The position numbers and the translations under genes are program-made. Of a stretch of 64,000 nucleotides of DNA, positions 37,551 to 47,875 are shown one piece after another; position 1 is the first letter of the stretch; each line of letters begins with the position of its first letter. The notes beneath the pieces were generated by a model, which saw only the letters and a program-made list of their open reading frames with translations, was not told the DNA's origin and ran no database searches. Source of the stretch: Tsukamurella sp. M9C (GTDB lineage: Bacteria; Actinomycetota; Actinomycetes; Mycobacteriales; Mycobacteriaceae); NCBI RefSeq assembly GCF_020169415.1, contig NZ_JAIULG010000020.1, positions 1-64,000 on the forward strand, given 5' to 3'.

Positions 37551-38744
37551 ATGGGAGAGGGAACGGGGGAGGCACAGGAGATCGCGGGCTATCGCGTACT
37601 GCGCCGCCTCGGCAGCGGGGGCATGGGCGAGGTCTTCCTCGTCCAGCATCCCCGGCTGCCCCGCCGGGACGCGCTGAAGCTGCTGGACTCGAGCGTCTCG
37701 CGCAACGCGGACTTCAAGGCGCGGTTCAGCCGGGAGGCGGACGTCCTGTCGATCCTGTCGCATCCGAACATCGTGGGCATGTACGACCGCGGCGAGGTCG
37801 ACGGCCGGCTGTGGCTGGCGATGGAGTACGTCGCGGGCGACGACGTCGCGGTGATCCTCGCGCGCAACGGGCCGATGCCGTTGGGCCTGGTCACCGACAT
37901 CGTCGCCGGCGCCGGGGCGGCGCTCGACTTCGGGTGGCACGAGCACCGCATCACACACCGGGACGTCAAGCCCGCGAACATCCTGGTGCGGCTGACGGGC
38001 GGCCGCGCGACGACGGTGAAGCTCGTCGATTTCGGGATCGCCAAGGCCGCCGGGGAGACGACGTCGCTGACCTCGACCGGGGTCACCGTGGGCACGATGA
38101 GCTACATCGCGCCGGAGGCGATCGAGGGCCGCCCGCTGGACCTGCGCGCCGACGTCTACTCGCTCGGCTGCACCGCGTTCCAGATGCTCACGGGCACGAC
38201 CCCGTACGCCGGCACCTCCGTCGCCCTCATGTCCGCGCACCTGAACCGGCCGATCCCCCGGATCACCGAGCGCGTGCCCACCCTGCCCGGCTACCTCGAC
38301 GCGGTGTTCGCGACGGTGCTGGCGAAGGAGCCGCGGGACCGCTTCCAGGACTGCGCGTCGTTCGTCGCCGCGCTGTCCGGAGCGGCGCCCGTCCCCGCCC
38401 CACCTCCGACGACGCAGGCGATCGCCCTGCCGGCAGTGCCTCCTACGACGACGCCCGCCGCCGAGCACTTCGCACGCACGGAACTCCGCGCGGCCGGGCC
38501 CGCCCCGGAGCCCACCGAATCGTCCCGCGGCACCGGGATCCTCAAGGGCGGCATCGCTGTTCTCCTGGTGGGCGTCCTCGCCGTCGCCGGCTTCCTCGGC
38601 TTCACCTTCCTGCAGGCCTCGGACACCACCGTCACCCCGACCACGCCCAGCTCCGTCCGCGTCACGACCCGCGTCCTCCCGCCCACCGGTGCCTCCGCGC
38701 CGCCGACCGCCCCGCCGCGCACGCCCGACTACGGCACCCGCTGA
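37551..38744 (+). CDS. Membrane Ser/Thr protein kinase (PknH/PknJ-like)
   Basis: 397 residues from the ATG at 37551. Gly loop LGSGGMGEV, Lys43, HRD (136-138) and DFG (160-162) are intact. After the kinase domain and a Pro/Thr-rich linker comes one membrane segment (GGIAVLLVGVLAVAGFLGFT), then only about 45 extracytoplasmic residues, Pro/Thr-rich and without a sensor domain. The N-terminal lobe is closely related to the kinase at 15-16 kb. Likely regulates cell-wall or transport functions; the signal is unknown. Confidence 0.88.
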   Translation: MGEGTGEAQEIAGYRVLRRLGSGGMGEVFLVQHPRLPRRDALKLLDSSVSRNADFKARFSREADVLSILSHPNIVGMYDRGEVDGRLWLAMEYVAGDDVAVILARNGPMPLGLVTDIVAGAGAALDFGWHEHRITHRDVKPANILVRLTGGRATTVKLVDFGIAKAAGETTSLTSTGVTVGTMSYIAPEAIEGRPLDLRADVYSLGCTAFQMLTGTTPYAGTSVALMSAHLNRPIPRITERVPTLPGYLDAVFATVLAKEPRDRFQDCASFVAALSGAAPVPAPPPTTQAIALPAVPPTTTPAAEHFARTELRAAGPAPEPTESSRGTGILKGGIAVLLVGVLAVAGFLGFTFLQASDTTVTPTTPSSVRVTTRVLPPTGASAPPTAPPRTPDYGTR

Positions 38745-38775
38745 CCGCCCCGGCAGCACCGCCCCGGCGTCCGCA

Positions 38776-39345
38776 TCACGGCGCCCCGAGGATCGTCGCG
38801 CAGCTCCACGAGGCCCTGATCGTCAGCGGCGTACCCGGGGTCCCCTTCTGCCGGGACAGCACGGCGTCGATACTGCCGGACTTGTCCGCGTCGAGGGTGA
38901 TGGTTCCCTTGACCTGACTCGCGTTCGTGACGGGGCCGGACGCCCAGCGCTCGTCCGAGACGACGCCGGCCGAGTCGCGGTAGAAGGTGACGACGCCGGT
39001 GCTCATGCTCGTGATCATGAAGCGTGTCCGGCCCTCCTCGACCGACGAGAGCCCGATCGACAGCCGGTAGGGCTGGCCGTTGATCCGCACGACGCCGTTG
39101 AAGGTGTAGTGGTGGCCGCGGGTCCCCCACTGGTACCACCGGCAGGTGACGGGCTCGGCGAGTTCGGTCGACTTCCCGGTCGGTCCGCCGCTGACCTCCA
39201 CGGTGAGAGCGTCGACGGGGCCTCTCGAGGTCGTGCCCGGAGCTGATGCCGCGTCCGAGAGCGGGCCGCAGCCCACGACCGCGAGGCCGAGGAGGGAGAT
39301 CGTCGCGGCGGCGCGCACGTGCCGGCGGTGTCTGATGATCGTCAT
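38776..39345 (-). CDS. Lipoprotein of unknown function
   Basis: 189 residues from the ATG at 39345. Lipobox VVGC (LGLAVVGC) predicts an anchored lipoprotein. The mature domain is beta-rich with one Cys pair (VTCRWYQW and WSCAT) that may form a disulfide. The layout resembles the mycobacterial LpqH/LppX-sized lipoprotein antigens only in length; no family can be assigned. Convergent with the kinase gene. Confidence 0.78.
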   Translation of the reverse strand: MTIIRHRRHVRAAATISLLGLAVVGCGPLSDAASAPGTTSRGPVDALTVEVSGGPTGKSTELAEPVTCRWYQWGTRGHHYTFNGVVRINGQPYRLSIGLSSVEEGRTRFMITSMSTGVVTFYRDSAGVVSDERWASGPVTNASQVKGTITLDADKSGSIDAVLSRQKGTPGTPLTIRASWSCATILGAP

Positions 39346-39435
39346 CGCTCGACGGTACGAACCGCAGTGCCCCAAGGGCATCGGCGTCAGTACTCATCTC
39401 CCGTTTCGCCTGCCGCGCACGTTACGCGGCCGCGC

Positions 39436-40353
39436 TCACCCGACCAGCGCGGCGACCTCGTCGGCGCAGCCCCAGCTCAGGGTCACCCCGGCGCCGCCGT
39501 GGCCGTAGCAGTGGACGACGTCGCCCTCGCGCTCGAGGCGCACCGTCGGGCGGGACGGCCGCAGGCCGATGTTGTGGCCGAGCACCCGCGCGTCCGCGAG
39601 CTCGGGGACGAGCGCGCGGGCCCGGGCGAGGATGGCGTCCGCGGTGGCCGGGTCGACGGTGAGGTCCTCGGCGCCGTGATCCTCGGTGCCGCCGACGACG
39701 ACGTCGTTCGAGCGCGGCACGACGTACGTGGTGACGCCGAGGTCGAGCGCGGAATCGTCGATCCACCAACGGTCCACGCCCACCTGCTCGAGGTAGACCA
39801 CCTGCCCGCGGACAGGCTCCAGCGTGGCGTCGCCGACGAACTCGCGCGCGCCCAGCCCGGTCGCGTTGACGACGGTGCCGTCCAGCTCGTCGAGGGACCG
39901 GACCTCCCGCTGTTCGACGGTGCCGCCGAGCTCGCGGACGCGGGCCGCGAGCCAGGGCAGGTAGACGGGCATCTCGATGACGGGCGAGACGAAGCTCCAC
40001 CCCTCGGCGTAACCGGGTCGCGGCGCCGCGACCCGCTCGACCGACGGCACGGCGGAGGTCCACCACGGCTCCGGGACCGGTTCGCGGAAGATCTCGGTAC
40101 CGGGCGTCATGACGACACCATCGACGCCGCGGGCGGCGAGCGCCGTGAACTCGGCGAGCGTCGCCGCGGACCATCCGGTCACCCGGTCGCGGGGCTCGGC
40201 GAGGTACGGGTACCAGACGGCGGCGGCGACCGCGGAGGTCAGGCCGGGCGAGAGTTCCCGCCCGTACACGCGAACACCGTGCCCCGCCTCGAGCAGGCGC
40301 ACCGCGCACGACAGTCCGATCACGCCGGCACCGACGATCGTCACCTCAGCCAT
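39436..40353 (-). CDS. D-amino-acid oxidase (FAD)
   Basis: 305 residues. FAD Rossmann motif GAGVIGLS at the N-terminus, VAAAVWYPY and the substrate-site segments SPVIEMPVYLPWL (Tyr) and GLRPSRPTVRLE (Arg binding the carboxylate), and C-terminal HCYGHGGAGVTLSWG, which is the DAO signature containing the FAD-contacting GHGG. Reaction: D-amino acid to 2-oxo acid, ammonia and H2O2. Length is slightly shorter than eukaryotic DAO and like actinobacterial enzymes. Substrate preference not predictable. Confidence 0.9.
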   Translation of the reverse strand: MAEVTIVGAGVIGLSCAVRLLEAGHGVRVYGRELSPGLTSAVAAAVWYPYLAEPRDRVTGWSAATLAEFTALAARGVDGVVMTPGTEIFREPVPEPWWTSAVPSVERVAAPRPGYAEGWSFVSPVIEMPVYLPWLAARVRELGGTVEQREVRSLDELDGTVVNATGLGAREFVGDATLEPVRGQVVYLEQVGVDRWWIDDSALDLGVTTYVVPRSNDVVVGGTEDHGAEDLTVDPATADAILARARALVPELADARVLGHNIGLRPSRPTVRLEREGDVVHCYGHGGAGVTLSWGCADEVAALVG

Positions 40354-40485
40354 GCGGACAGCCTGTCATGCCCGTCGCCGGCCGCGGCGGCCGTTCTCGC
40401 GATGCCACCGCCTCTTCACAATCGCAGCGTAGGCTTTGCAGCGTCACCACCCCGAACGAATCACCCACGGATACAAGGAAGTGCC

Positions 40486-41082
40486 ATGAGCGAATACGTT
40501 GCCGTCATCTCCCTGCCCACCCGCGCCGCCACGTACGAGGAGTACTCGAACCTCAAGAACACCGCGGACACGTACGGGGTGGTGTCCTCCGCGATCGTCG
40601 AGCGCAACGCGGACGGCACCTACGACATCCCCGAGACCACCGACGGCACCACGGGCACCGGCACCCTCAGCGGTTCGCTCATCGGCATGCTCGTGGGCGT
40701 GCTCGGCGGCCCGGTGGGCATGCTGCTCGGCATGTCGGTGGGCACGGCGACCGGCGCGCTGGTGGACGCGAGCAACCTCGACGACAGCGACGACGTGATC
40801 TCCCTCTTCGCGCAGCAGCTCCCGCCCGGCAACAACGCGATCATCGTGCAGACCGAGGAGCCGACGACCGATGCGCTCGACGCGCAGGTCGCGCGGGCCG
40901 GCGGCCGCATCGCGCGCCGCCCGCTCGACGAGGTGATCAGCGAGCTCGAGGCGCAGCAGGACGCCGCGGACGCCGCCGCGAAGGCCGCCCGCAAGGCGGC
41001 GCACGAGCAGAAGAAGCAGGAGCGCCACGACAAGAACGAGGACCGGATCAACGCCCTCAAGGCGAAGTTCAGCCGCGGCTGA
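40486..41082 (+). CDS. DUF1269 family membrane-associated protein
   Basis: 198 residues, with AAGGAAG 5 nt before the ATG at 40486. A glycine-rich hydrophobic stretch (GSLIGMLVGVLGGPVGMLLG) sits in the middle, as in DUF1269 stress-associated proteins. A C-terminal Lys/Ala/Glu-rich helix (AAKAARKAAHEQKKQERHDK) looks like a coiled coil. Function unknown. Confidence 0.78.
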   Translation: MSEYVAVISLPTRAATYEEYSNLKNTADTYGVVSSAIVERNADGTYDIPETTDGTTGTGTLSGSLIGMLVGVLGGPVGMLLGMSVGTATGALVDASNLDDSDDVISLFAQQLPPGNNAIIVQTEEPTTDALDAQVARAGGRIARRPLDEVISELEAQQDAADAAAKAARKAAHEQKKQERHDKNEDRINALKAKFSRG

Positions 41083-41107
41083 CCGCACACATCGTTAGGC
41101 TCGCCAT

Positions 41108-41941
41108 GTGAGTGACTACGAGTTCCTGCAGGCAGCGCCTCCCGGTCCCTCCTTCGAGAGGAGCTGGCCCGTCCGGACGGGTGACGTCGACCCCGAGCGG
41201 CGGGTCCGGCTCGACGGGATCGCGCGCTACCTGCAGGACATGGCGAACGACGAGATGTTCCACCGCGGTTTCGACGCCACCGACCCGTACTGGCTGGTGC
41301 GCCGCAGCATCATCGACGTGCTCGAGCCGCTGCACTGGCCCTCGGACGTGACGCTGCTGCGCTGGTGCGAGTCCACCAGCTCCAGGTGGTGCAACATGCG
41401 GATCACGCTGCGCGGCAGCGCCGGTGGGCACGTCGAGACCGAAGCCTTCTGGATCCGGTTCAGCGCCGACTCGGGGATGCCGACGCACATCAGCGACGGC
41501 GGCATGGAGTACCTGCAGCAGTACGTGACGGAGACCCGGCTGCGCTGGAAGGCGCTCAACACCGCCACGCCGCCCGAACCCTCGGCGGGCGACTACACCG
41601 TGAAACTGCGCGCCACCGACTTCGATCCGTACCAGCACCTCAACAACGCCGCGTACCTGCAGCTCGTCGAGGACGACCTGGACGGCGACGCCCTTCTCGC
41701 GGCCCCGCACCGCGCGATCATCGAGTACCTCGCGCCGATCCCCCTGGGTTCCAGCGTGCAGGTGCGGTCCGAGCGGGACGACGCCGGCTACCGGCAGTGG
41801 CTCTACCTCCTGGACGAGGATGGCGCCCCCGCCCGCAAGCCGGCATCGGCGGTCTCGGTCGTCGCGCTGACCGGCGCCCCCTTCGCTCCTCCCGCGCCGT
41901 GGCCGCCAGAGCAGGTCGAGCGGATCGAGTGGCGGGTCTGA
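41108..41941 (+). CDS. Acyl-ACP thioesterase (FatA-like, double hotdog)
   Basis: 277 residues from a GTG at 41108. Two hotdog domains: first with DVDPERRVRLDGIARYLQD and RRSIIDVLEPLHWPSDVT, second with DFDPYQHLNNAAYLQLVED, the D-x-N-x-H type catalytic region. The family hydrolyses acyl-ACP to free fatty acid and ACP. Unusual outside plants and clostridia but common in Mycobacteriales. It follows the DUF1269 gene by 25 bp and may be co-transcribed. Confidence 0.85.
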   Translation: MSDYEFLQAAPPGPSFERSWPVRTGDVDPERRVRLDGIARYLQDMANDEMFHRGFDATDPYWLVRRSIIDVLEPLHWPSDVTLLRWCESTSSRWCNMRITLRGSAGGHVETEAFWIRFSADSGMPTHISDGGMEYLQQYVTETRLRWKALNTATPPEPSAGDYTVKLRATDFDPYQHLNNAAYLQLVEDDLDGDALLAAPHRAIIEYLAPIPLGSSVQVRSERDDAGYRQWLYLLDEDGAPARKPASAVSVVALTGAPFAPPAPWPPEQVERIEWRV

Positions 41942-42057
41942 CAGTCCCGAATCGGGCGAAAAAGACGCACCTCCCGCCCCACGTGGCGGCACTCCGTTCG
42001 CAGGCCTAAGCTCCTCGAGGTAGATAGATAAGATCTTCTAACCTTAAGGACGGAACG

Positions 42058-43818
42058 TTGGCGCCGGCCCTGCTCGACACCCCCGCATCGAAGCCGCACA
42101 GCGACTCGTACAAGTGGATCGCCCTGTCCAACACCACCCTCGGGATGCTGATCGCGACGATCAACAGCTCGATCGTGCTGATCGCGCTGCCCGACATCTT
42201 CAAGGGCATCCACCTGAACCCGCTGGAGCCGGGCAACACCAGCTACCTGCTGTGGATGATGATGGGCTTCCTGGTCGTGACCGCGGTCCTCGTGGTCGCC
42301 TTCGGCCGGCTCGGCGACATGTTCGGGCGGGCCCGCATGTACAACATGGGCTTCCTGATCTTCTCGATCTCGTCGATCTTCCTGGCAGCGACCTGGTTCG
42401 ACGGGCACGCCGCGGCCCTGTGGCTCATCGGCTGGCGCGTGGTGCAGGGCATCGGCGGTGCCTTCCTCATGGCGAACAGCTCGGCGATCCTCACCGATGC
42501 CTTCCCGCCCGACCAGCGGGGGCTCGCGCTCGGCATCAACAGCGTCGCGGCGATCGCCGGCTCGTTCCTGGGCCTGATCATCGGCGGCCTGCTCGCGCCG
42601 ATCAACTGGCACCTGATCTTCCTGGTCTCCGTGCCCTTCGGGGTGATCGGCACCGTCTGGGCGTACCTGAAACTCGAGGACCGCGGCGCCCGCGTGCCGG
42701 CGACGATGGACTGGTGGGGCAACCTGACCTTCGCCGTCGGCCTCATCGCGGTCCTGGTCGGCATCACCTACGGCATCCAGCCCTACGGCGGCCACGCGAT
42801 GGGCTGGACCTCGCCGTTCGTGCTCGCCTGCCTGCTGGGCGGCGCGGCGGTGCTCGCGGTCTTCTGCGTCATCGAGCTCCGGGTCGACTCCCCGCTGTTC
42901 GACCTGCACCTGTTCCGGAACCGGGCGTTCGTGTGGGGCAACGCCGCGAACCTCTGCGGCTCGCTGGGCCGCGGCGGGCTGCAGTTCATGCTCATCATCT
43001 GGCTGCAGGGGATCTGGTTGCCGCAGCACGGCTACGACTACACGCAGACCCCGCTGTGGGCGGGCATCTACATGGTGCCGATGACCGTCGGATTCCTGCT
43101 CTCCGCCCCGATCTCCGGCGCCCTCTCGGACCGGATCGGCGGCCGCGCACTCAGTTCCGTGGGCCTCGTCATCACCGCGCTCACCTTCCTCGCCCTCATC
43201 GCGCTGCCGGTCGACTTCGCCTACTGGGCCTTCGCCGTCATCCTGTTCGTCAACGGCGTCGGCATGGGCATGTTCGGCTCGCCCAACCGCGCGGTCGTGA
43301 TGAACTCGCTGCCCGCGACGTCCCGCGGGTCGGGCTCGGGAATGATGACGACCTTCCAGAACTCGGCCATGGTGCTCTCGATCGGCCTGTTCTTCTCGCT
43401 GATGATCGCGGGCCTGTCGGGCTCGCTGCCCGGCGCCATGTCGACGGGGCTCCAGGCCAACGGCGTTCCCCCGCAGTACGCCTCGGAGATCGCCGCGCTG
43501 CCGCCGGTGGCGGTGCTGTTCGCGGCCTTCCTCGGCTACAACCCGGTGCAGGAGCTGCTCGGCCCGCACCTGGCGCAGCTGCACCTCACGGCCGAGCAGA
43601 CCCAGCACCTCACGGGCCTGCAGTTCTTCCCGCACCTCATCGCCGAGCCCTTCCGCTCGGGCCTGGAGCTCGCCTTCTCCTTCGCCGCGGTGGTCTGCCT
43701 CCTCGGCGCGGTCGCCTCGCTGCTCACGGGCGGCAAGGAGGTCGACGGTGCGCCCGACGACGACCCCGAGACCCTCGAGTCCGAGGCCGACGAGGTGGAG
43801 ACGATCGCCCGGTACTGA
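42058..43818 (+). CDS. MFS transporter, DHA2 family
   Basis: 586 residues from a TTG at 42058, supported by AAGGACGG upstream. Fourteen membrane segments; motif A FGRLGDMFGRARMYN follows the second; INSSIVLIALP is the D1 motif. A long periplasmic insertion with HYD-like text (GYDYTQTPLWAG) and an acidic C-terminal tail are present. Predicted drug or lipid efflux pump. The upstream region has an AT-rich imperfect dyad (about 42018-42045) that could bind a regulator. Confidence 0.87.
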   Translation: MAPALLDTPASKPHSDSYKWIALSNTTLGMLIATINSSIVLIALPDIFKGIHLNPLEPGNTSYLLWMMMGFLVVTAVLVVAFGRLGDMFGRARMYNMGFLIFSISSIFLAATWFDGHAAALWLIGWRVVQGIGGAFLMANSSAILTDAFPPDQRGLALGINSVAAIAGSFLGLIIGGLLAPINWHLIFLVSVPFGVIGTVWAYLKLEDRGARVPATMDWWGNLTFAVGLIAVLVGITYGIQPYGGHAMGWTSPFVLACLLGGAAVLAVFCVIELRVDSPLFDLHLFRNRAFVWGNAANLCGSLGRGGLQFMLIIWLQGIWLPQHGYDYTQTPLWAGIYMVPMTVGFLLSAPISGALSDRIGGRALSSVGLVITALTFLALIALPVDFAYWAFAVILFVNGVGMGMFGSPNRAVVMNSLPATSRGSGSGMMTTFQNSAMVLSIGLFFSLMIAGLSGSLPGAMSTGLQANGVPPQYASEIAALPPVAVLFAAFLGYNPVQELLGPHLAQLHLTAEQTQHLTGLQFFPHLIAEPFRSGLELAFSFAAVVCLLGAVASLLTGGKEVDGAPDDDPETLESEADEVETIARY

Positions 43819-43848
43819 CCCCGGTCCGGGGGCCGACCGGCTCCCGGG

Positions 43849-46188
43849 CTAGGCCGACTTGACCAGCCGCACCGCGACGTTCTTCATGAGCGGCTGGTCG
43901 GACTGGGTGCTGTAGTCGGCGATCCCGATGAGCGCGTTCATCTCCGGCATGTAGCCGGCCGCGGCGCCCCGGGGGAGGTCGTACTTCAGCGCCCGGAACC
44001 GGCGCAGCGTGCGCTCCGAACCGTCGCGCGAGGTGGAGGTGATGTCCACGAAGTCGCCCTCGGCGAGGCCGCGGGCGGCCATGTCGGCCTCGTTGAGGAA
44101 GATCAGCTCGCGCAGGTTCTTGATGCCGCGGTACCGGTCGTTGGCCGAGTAGATCGTGGTGTTCCACTGATCGTGCGAGCGCATGGTGCCGAGGATGAGC
44201 ACGTCCTCGTCCGCGGGGATCACGTTCGGCATCGGGGCCAGCGAGAAGTTCGCCCGGCCGGACGGCGTGCGGAAGTCCCGCTCGCGGGCGGGCTGCGGGA
44301 TGCGGAACCCACCCGGGTTCTTGAGCCGCTCGTTGAAGCCCTCGAAGCCGGGGAGCACCTGCGCCATCACGTCGCGCATGCGGTCGTAGTCGTCGACGTA
44401 GGACTGCCACGGCGTCCGGCTGTCGGGCAGCGTCGCCTTCGCGATACCGGCGATGATCGCCATCTCGGACTTCAGCTCCTTCGACGCGGGCCGGCGCTTG
44501 CCGCGGGAGATGTGCACCATGCTCATCGCGTCCTCGACGGTCACGCCCTGCAGGCCCGCGAGCTGCTCGTCCTTCTCGGTGCGGCCGAGGCACGGCAGGA
44601 TCACGGCCGCGCGGCCGTGCACGAGGTGGCTGCGGTTGAGCTTGGTGCTGACCTGCACGGTGAGGTCGGTCTTGCGGAGTCCGGCCGCGGTGTACGCGGT
44701 GTCGGGCGCGGCGAGCACGAAGTTGCCGCCCATCCCGACGAAGACCTTCACCCGCCCGTCGTGCATGCCCTCGATCGAGTTCACCGTGTCGAGGCCGCCG
44801 GCCCGCGGGGAGACGATGCCGCAGACCTCGTCGAGCTTGTCGATCCACGGCGGCGGGCGGTGGTCGATGCCGCACGTGCGGTTGCCCTGCACGTTGCTGT
44901 GGCCGCGCACGGGCGACGGACCCGCGCCGGGCCGGCCGATGTTGCCGCGCAGCAGCAGCAGGTTGGTGATCTCGCGGACGGTGTCCACGCCGTGCTCGTG
45001 CTGGGTGATGCCCAGGCACCACGCGATGATCGTCTTGTCCGCGTCCAGGTACACCTGCCCGGCGCGGCGGATCTCCGACTCCGGCAGGCCCGCCTGGGCG
45101 GTGATCTCGTCCCAGCTCGTGGCCGCGACGAGGTCGCGGTAGGCCTCGAACTCGGCGGTGCAGTCCCGCAGGAACGCGGCGTCGAGCACCGTCGGATCCG
45201 ATTCCGCGGCCTCGAAGACGACCTTGGCCATGCCCCGCATCAGCGCGAGGTCGCCGCCCGGCCGCACCTGGATGTTCATGTCGGACACCGAGGTCGCCTT
45301 GAAGAGCGCCATGTCGACCATCTCGTGCGGGACGATCGTCTTCGTCGCGCCGGCCTCGACCAGCGGGTTGATGTGCACCACCTGCGCGCCGCGCCGCGTG
45401 GCGTCGGCCAGGGCGGTCAGCATCCGCGGCGCGTTCGACGCCGCGTTGACGCCCATGATGAACAGGGCGTCCGCCTCCTCCCAGTCCTCCAGGTCGCAGG
45501 TGCCCTTGCCCGTGCCGATGGACGCCGTCAGCGCGCGGCCCGATGCCTCGTGGCACATGTTGGAGCAGTCGGGGAGGTTGTTCGTGCCGTACTCGCGGGC
45601 CAGCAGCTGATAGAGGAAGGTGGCCTCGTTGCTGAGTCGGCCGGACGTGTAGAACGCGGCCTCGTTCGGGCTCGAGAGCCCGCGCAGGGCGTCCCCGATC
45701 AGGGCGAACGCCGCGTCCCAGCCGATCGGGACGTACGTGTCGGAGGCCTCGTCGTAGACCATCGGCTCGGTGAGCCGGCCCTGGTCCTCGAGGTCGAAGT
45801 CGGTCCAGTCCGCCAGCTCGGTCACGGTGTGCTCGGCGAAGAAGTCGCGCTTGACCCGCTTCGGCGTCATCTCCCACGTCACGTGCTTGACGCCGTTCTC
45901 GCAGAAGTCCAGCGTGAGCTTCTTGTCGTCGGGCCAGGCGCAGCCGGGGCAGTCGTAGCCGGTGGGGTGGTTCATCACGAACATCGAGTGCGTGCCGCGG
46001 ATCAGCTCGCGCTGCTGGAACAGGATGGTGCCGACGGACTTGGCCGCGCCCCAGGACGCCGCCGCGTGGTGGTACGGGGAACTGGACCAGGCACCGTCGG
46101 TGACCGGTCCGAAGCCGCCCTGCCGGGGGACGTCGGGCAGGAGGCCGGGGACGTGGGCGGGGGCCTGGGACTGGTGATCGGTGGTCAT
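43849..46188 (-). CDS. FdhF/YdeP-family molybdopterin oxidoreductase
   Basis: 779 residues. Molybdopterin dinucleotide-binding domains are complete: the N-terminal CPGCAWP (Cys80, Cys83), Cys211 in the NMCHEASG loop, the AxxHINPL Rossmann region, and the C-terminal domain with [14 protein letters not shown] and [10 protein letters not shown]. The YDCPGCAWP opening identifies the YdeP subgroup of formate-dehydrogenase-like enzymes. E. coli YdeP is linked to acid resistance; the substrate here is unknown. It overlaps fdhD by 4 bp, fitting the need for sulfuration of the molybdenum cofactor. Confidence 0.9.
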   Translation of the reverse strand: MTTDHQSQAPAHVPGLLPDVPRQGGFGPVTDGAWSSSPYHHAAASWGAAKSVGTILFQQRELIRGTHSMFVMNHPTGYDCPGCAWPDDKKLTLDFCENGVKHVTWEMTPKRVKRDFFAEHTVTELADWTDFDLEDQGRLTEPMVYDEASDTYVPIGWDAAFALIGDALRGLSSPNEAAFYTSGRLSNEATFLYQLLAREYGTNNLPDCSNMCHEASGRALTASIGTGKGTCDLEDWEEADALFIMGVNAASNAPRMLTALADATRRGAQVVHINPLVEAGATKTIVPHEMVDMALFKATSVSDMNIQVRPGGDLALMRGMAKVVFEAAESDPTVLDAAFLRDCTAEFEAYRDLVAATSWDEITAQAGLPESEIRRAGQVYLDADKTIIAWCLGITQHEHGVDTVREITNLLLLRGNIGRPGAGPSPVRGHSNVQGNRTCGIDHRPPPWIDKLDEVCGIVSPRAGGLDTVNSIEGMHDGRVKVFVGMGGNFVLAAPDTAYTAAGLRKTDLTVQVSTKLNRSHLVHGRAAVILPCLGRTEKDEQLAGLQGVTVEDAMSMVHISRGKRRPASKELKSEMAIIAGIAKATLPDSRTPWQSYVDDYDRMRDVMAQVLPGFEGFNERLKNPGGFRIPQPARERDFRTPSGRANFSLAPMPNVIPADEDVLILGTMRSHDQWNTTIYSANDRYRGIKNLRELIFLNEADMAARGLAEGDFVDITSTSRDGSERTLRRFRALKYDLPRGAAAGYMPEMNALIGIADYSTQSDQPLMKNVAVRLVKSA

Positions 46189-47030
46189 GTCAGGACTTCC
46201 TGTCGCACTCGCTGGGGCTGGGAGTAGACGTTCATGTGGTCGCCGCGGACGAAGCCGAGCAGGGTGAGGCCGGCCTCATCGGCGAGCTCGACCGCCAGGG
46301 ACGACGGCGCCGAGACCGCGGAGAGCACGGGGATGCCCGCCATCGCGGCCTTCTGCACCAGCTCGAAGCTGGCGCGCCCGGAGACCTGGAGGATCACACC
46401 GCGCAGCGGCAGCCGGCCCTGCAGCAGGGCCCAGCCGATCACCTTGTCGACGGCGTTGTGCCGGCCCACGTCCTCGCGGAGCACGAGCAACTCGCCGGTC
46501 CCGGCGTCGAACAGCCCGGCGGCGTGCAGGCCGCCGGTCTTGTCGAAGACGGCCTGTCCCGCGCGCAGCCGGTCCGGCAGTTCCGCGACCCGATCCGCAC
46601 CGACGACGACCGGATCGGCCCGCACGTCGAACCGCGAGACGGTGCGCACCGCGTCGATGCTGGCCTTGCCGCACATCCCGCACGAACTGGTGGTGTAGAA
46701 GTTGCGGGTCACGTCGGGGGCGGGCGGACGGACGCCCTCCGCGAGGGCGATGTCGAGCACGTTGTACTCGTTGATCTCACCGCCGGTGCCGGGCCCGCCG
46801 CAGTGGATGGCGGAACGGAACTCCTCCGCGGCGCCGATCACGCCCTCGGAGACGAGGAAGCCCGCGGCGAGCTCGACGTCGTGCCCGGGGGTGCGCATGG
46901 TGACCGCGAGCGGCGCCCCCGCGACGCGGATCTCGAGGGGCTCCTCCACGGCGAGAGTGTCGATGCGGCGCAGCGGATCACCGCCGACGGTGACCTTGAC
47001 CACCGCTCGACGCACCGTGATCCGACCCAT
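46185..47030 (-). CDS. fdhD: Formate dehydrogenase accessory sulfurtransferase FdhD
   Basis: 281 residues. The catalytic pair is Cys117-x-x-Cys120 in [26 protein letters not shown] and [15 protein letters not shown] are conserved FdhD motifs. FdhD passes sulfur from IscS to the molybdenum cofactor of formate dehydrogenases. Placed directly upstream of its likely client enzyme with an ATGA overlap. Confidence 0.95.
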   Translation of the reverse strand: MGRITVRRAVVKVTVGGDPLRRIDTLAVEEPLEIRVAGAPLAVTMRTPGHDVELAAGFLVSEGVIGAAEEFRSAIHCGGPGTGGEINEYNVLDIALAEGVRPPAPDVTRNFYTTSSCGMCGKASIDAVRTVSRFDVRADPVVVGADRVAELPDRLRAGQAVFDKTGGLHAAGLFDAGTGELLVLREDVGRHNAVDKVIGWALLQGRLPLRGVILQVSGRASFELVQKAAMAGIPVLSAVSAPSSLAVELADEAGLTLLGFVRGDHMNVYSQPQRVRQEVLT

Positions 47031-47095
47031 GCCCCTGACGCTACACCCGTGTCTTCCGCGCGATCACGGCATCGGCGGGAGGCGGAGACGGCCCG

Positions 47096-47866
47096 TCAGC
47101 CGCGTGCCGCGCCACCTGCGTCGCCGCCCGCTCCGGCCCGGTCGTCCGCCGCGACCTTGTGCGCCTGCAGCTCCTGATCGAGCGCCGCGTCGAGGGCACG
47201 GTCCAGGGCGGCGTGAGCGTTCTCGGTGCCCGCGCGACGCATGGCGCCGAGCAGTCCGACCGCCCAGGCGACGTCCTCGTCGGAGGACGGGAGCCAGCCG
47301 GGTCCGCGGCGCCGGTCCACCTCGTCGTGCGCGGCGGTCATGAGGATCTCGGCCGCCTCGGTCATCTTGGCGACGAACCGTTGCTGCACGTCCACGAGCA
47401 CCGCGAGGTCCATGCCCTTCGCCACCAGGCGCGCGAGGTTGCCGATGATGTGCCGGTCGGCCGCCTCGTACCGCCCCGGTTCCGCGGTCTCGGTGACGAT
47501 GCCGGCGCCGATGAGGGCGGCGAGCGCGTCCTCGTCCAGCGGACCGAGCCGGGACTCGAGCTCCTCGCGCCCGAGCACGGGGCGGTTCGCGGAGGCCCAC
47601 GGCTCGTCGAGGATGTCGTTCAGGTCGAGCGCGTCGCCGATCCTCGCGCCGGGGTTGGTCAGGAAGGTCGCGATGTGCCCCAGGTTGAATCCGTTGCCGA
47701 GCAGCTTGTTGATGGCGAGCAGGTTCCGGAGGTGCTTCTCGGTGTAGATCGCGACCCGGCCCCGGCGTAGGGGCTGGGGCAGCAGCCCGCGCTCCTGGTA
47801 GCCCCGGATGTTGCGGGTCGTCGTCCCCGACACCCGGGCCAGGTCGTCGATCCGGTACTCGGTCAT
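47096..47866 (-). CDS. MerR-family transcriptional regulator
   Basis: 256 residues. N-terminal winged helix: YRIDDLARVSGTTTRNIRGY and QERGLLPQPLRRGRVAIYTE, the MerR DNA-binding pattern, then the dimer helix. The effector domain (about 90-230) is helical and lacks the Cys ligands of metal sensors, so an organic ligand is likely. It is the last gene of the minus-strand cluster starting at 52.2 kb and 9 bp after the monooxygenase, so it likely regulates that cluster. Confidence 0.87.
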   Translation of the reverse strand: MTEYRIDDLARVSGTTTRNIRGYQERGLLPQPLRRGRVAIYTEKHLRNLLAINKLLGNGFNLGHIATFLTNPGARIGDALDLNDILDEPWASANRPVLGREELESRLGPLDEDALAALIGAGIVTETAEPGRYEAADRHIIGNLARLVAKGMDLAVLVDVQQRFVAKMTEAAEILMTAAHDEVDRRRGPGWLPSSDEDVAWAVGLLGAMRRAGTENAHAALDRALDAALDQELQAHKVAADDRAGAGGDAGGAARG

Positions 47867-47875
47867 AGCCGCATG

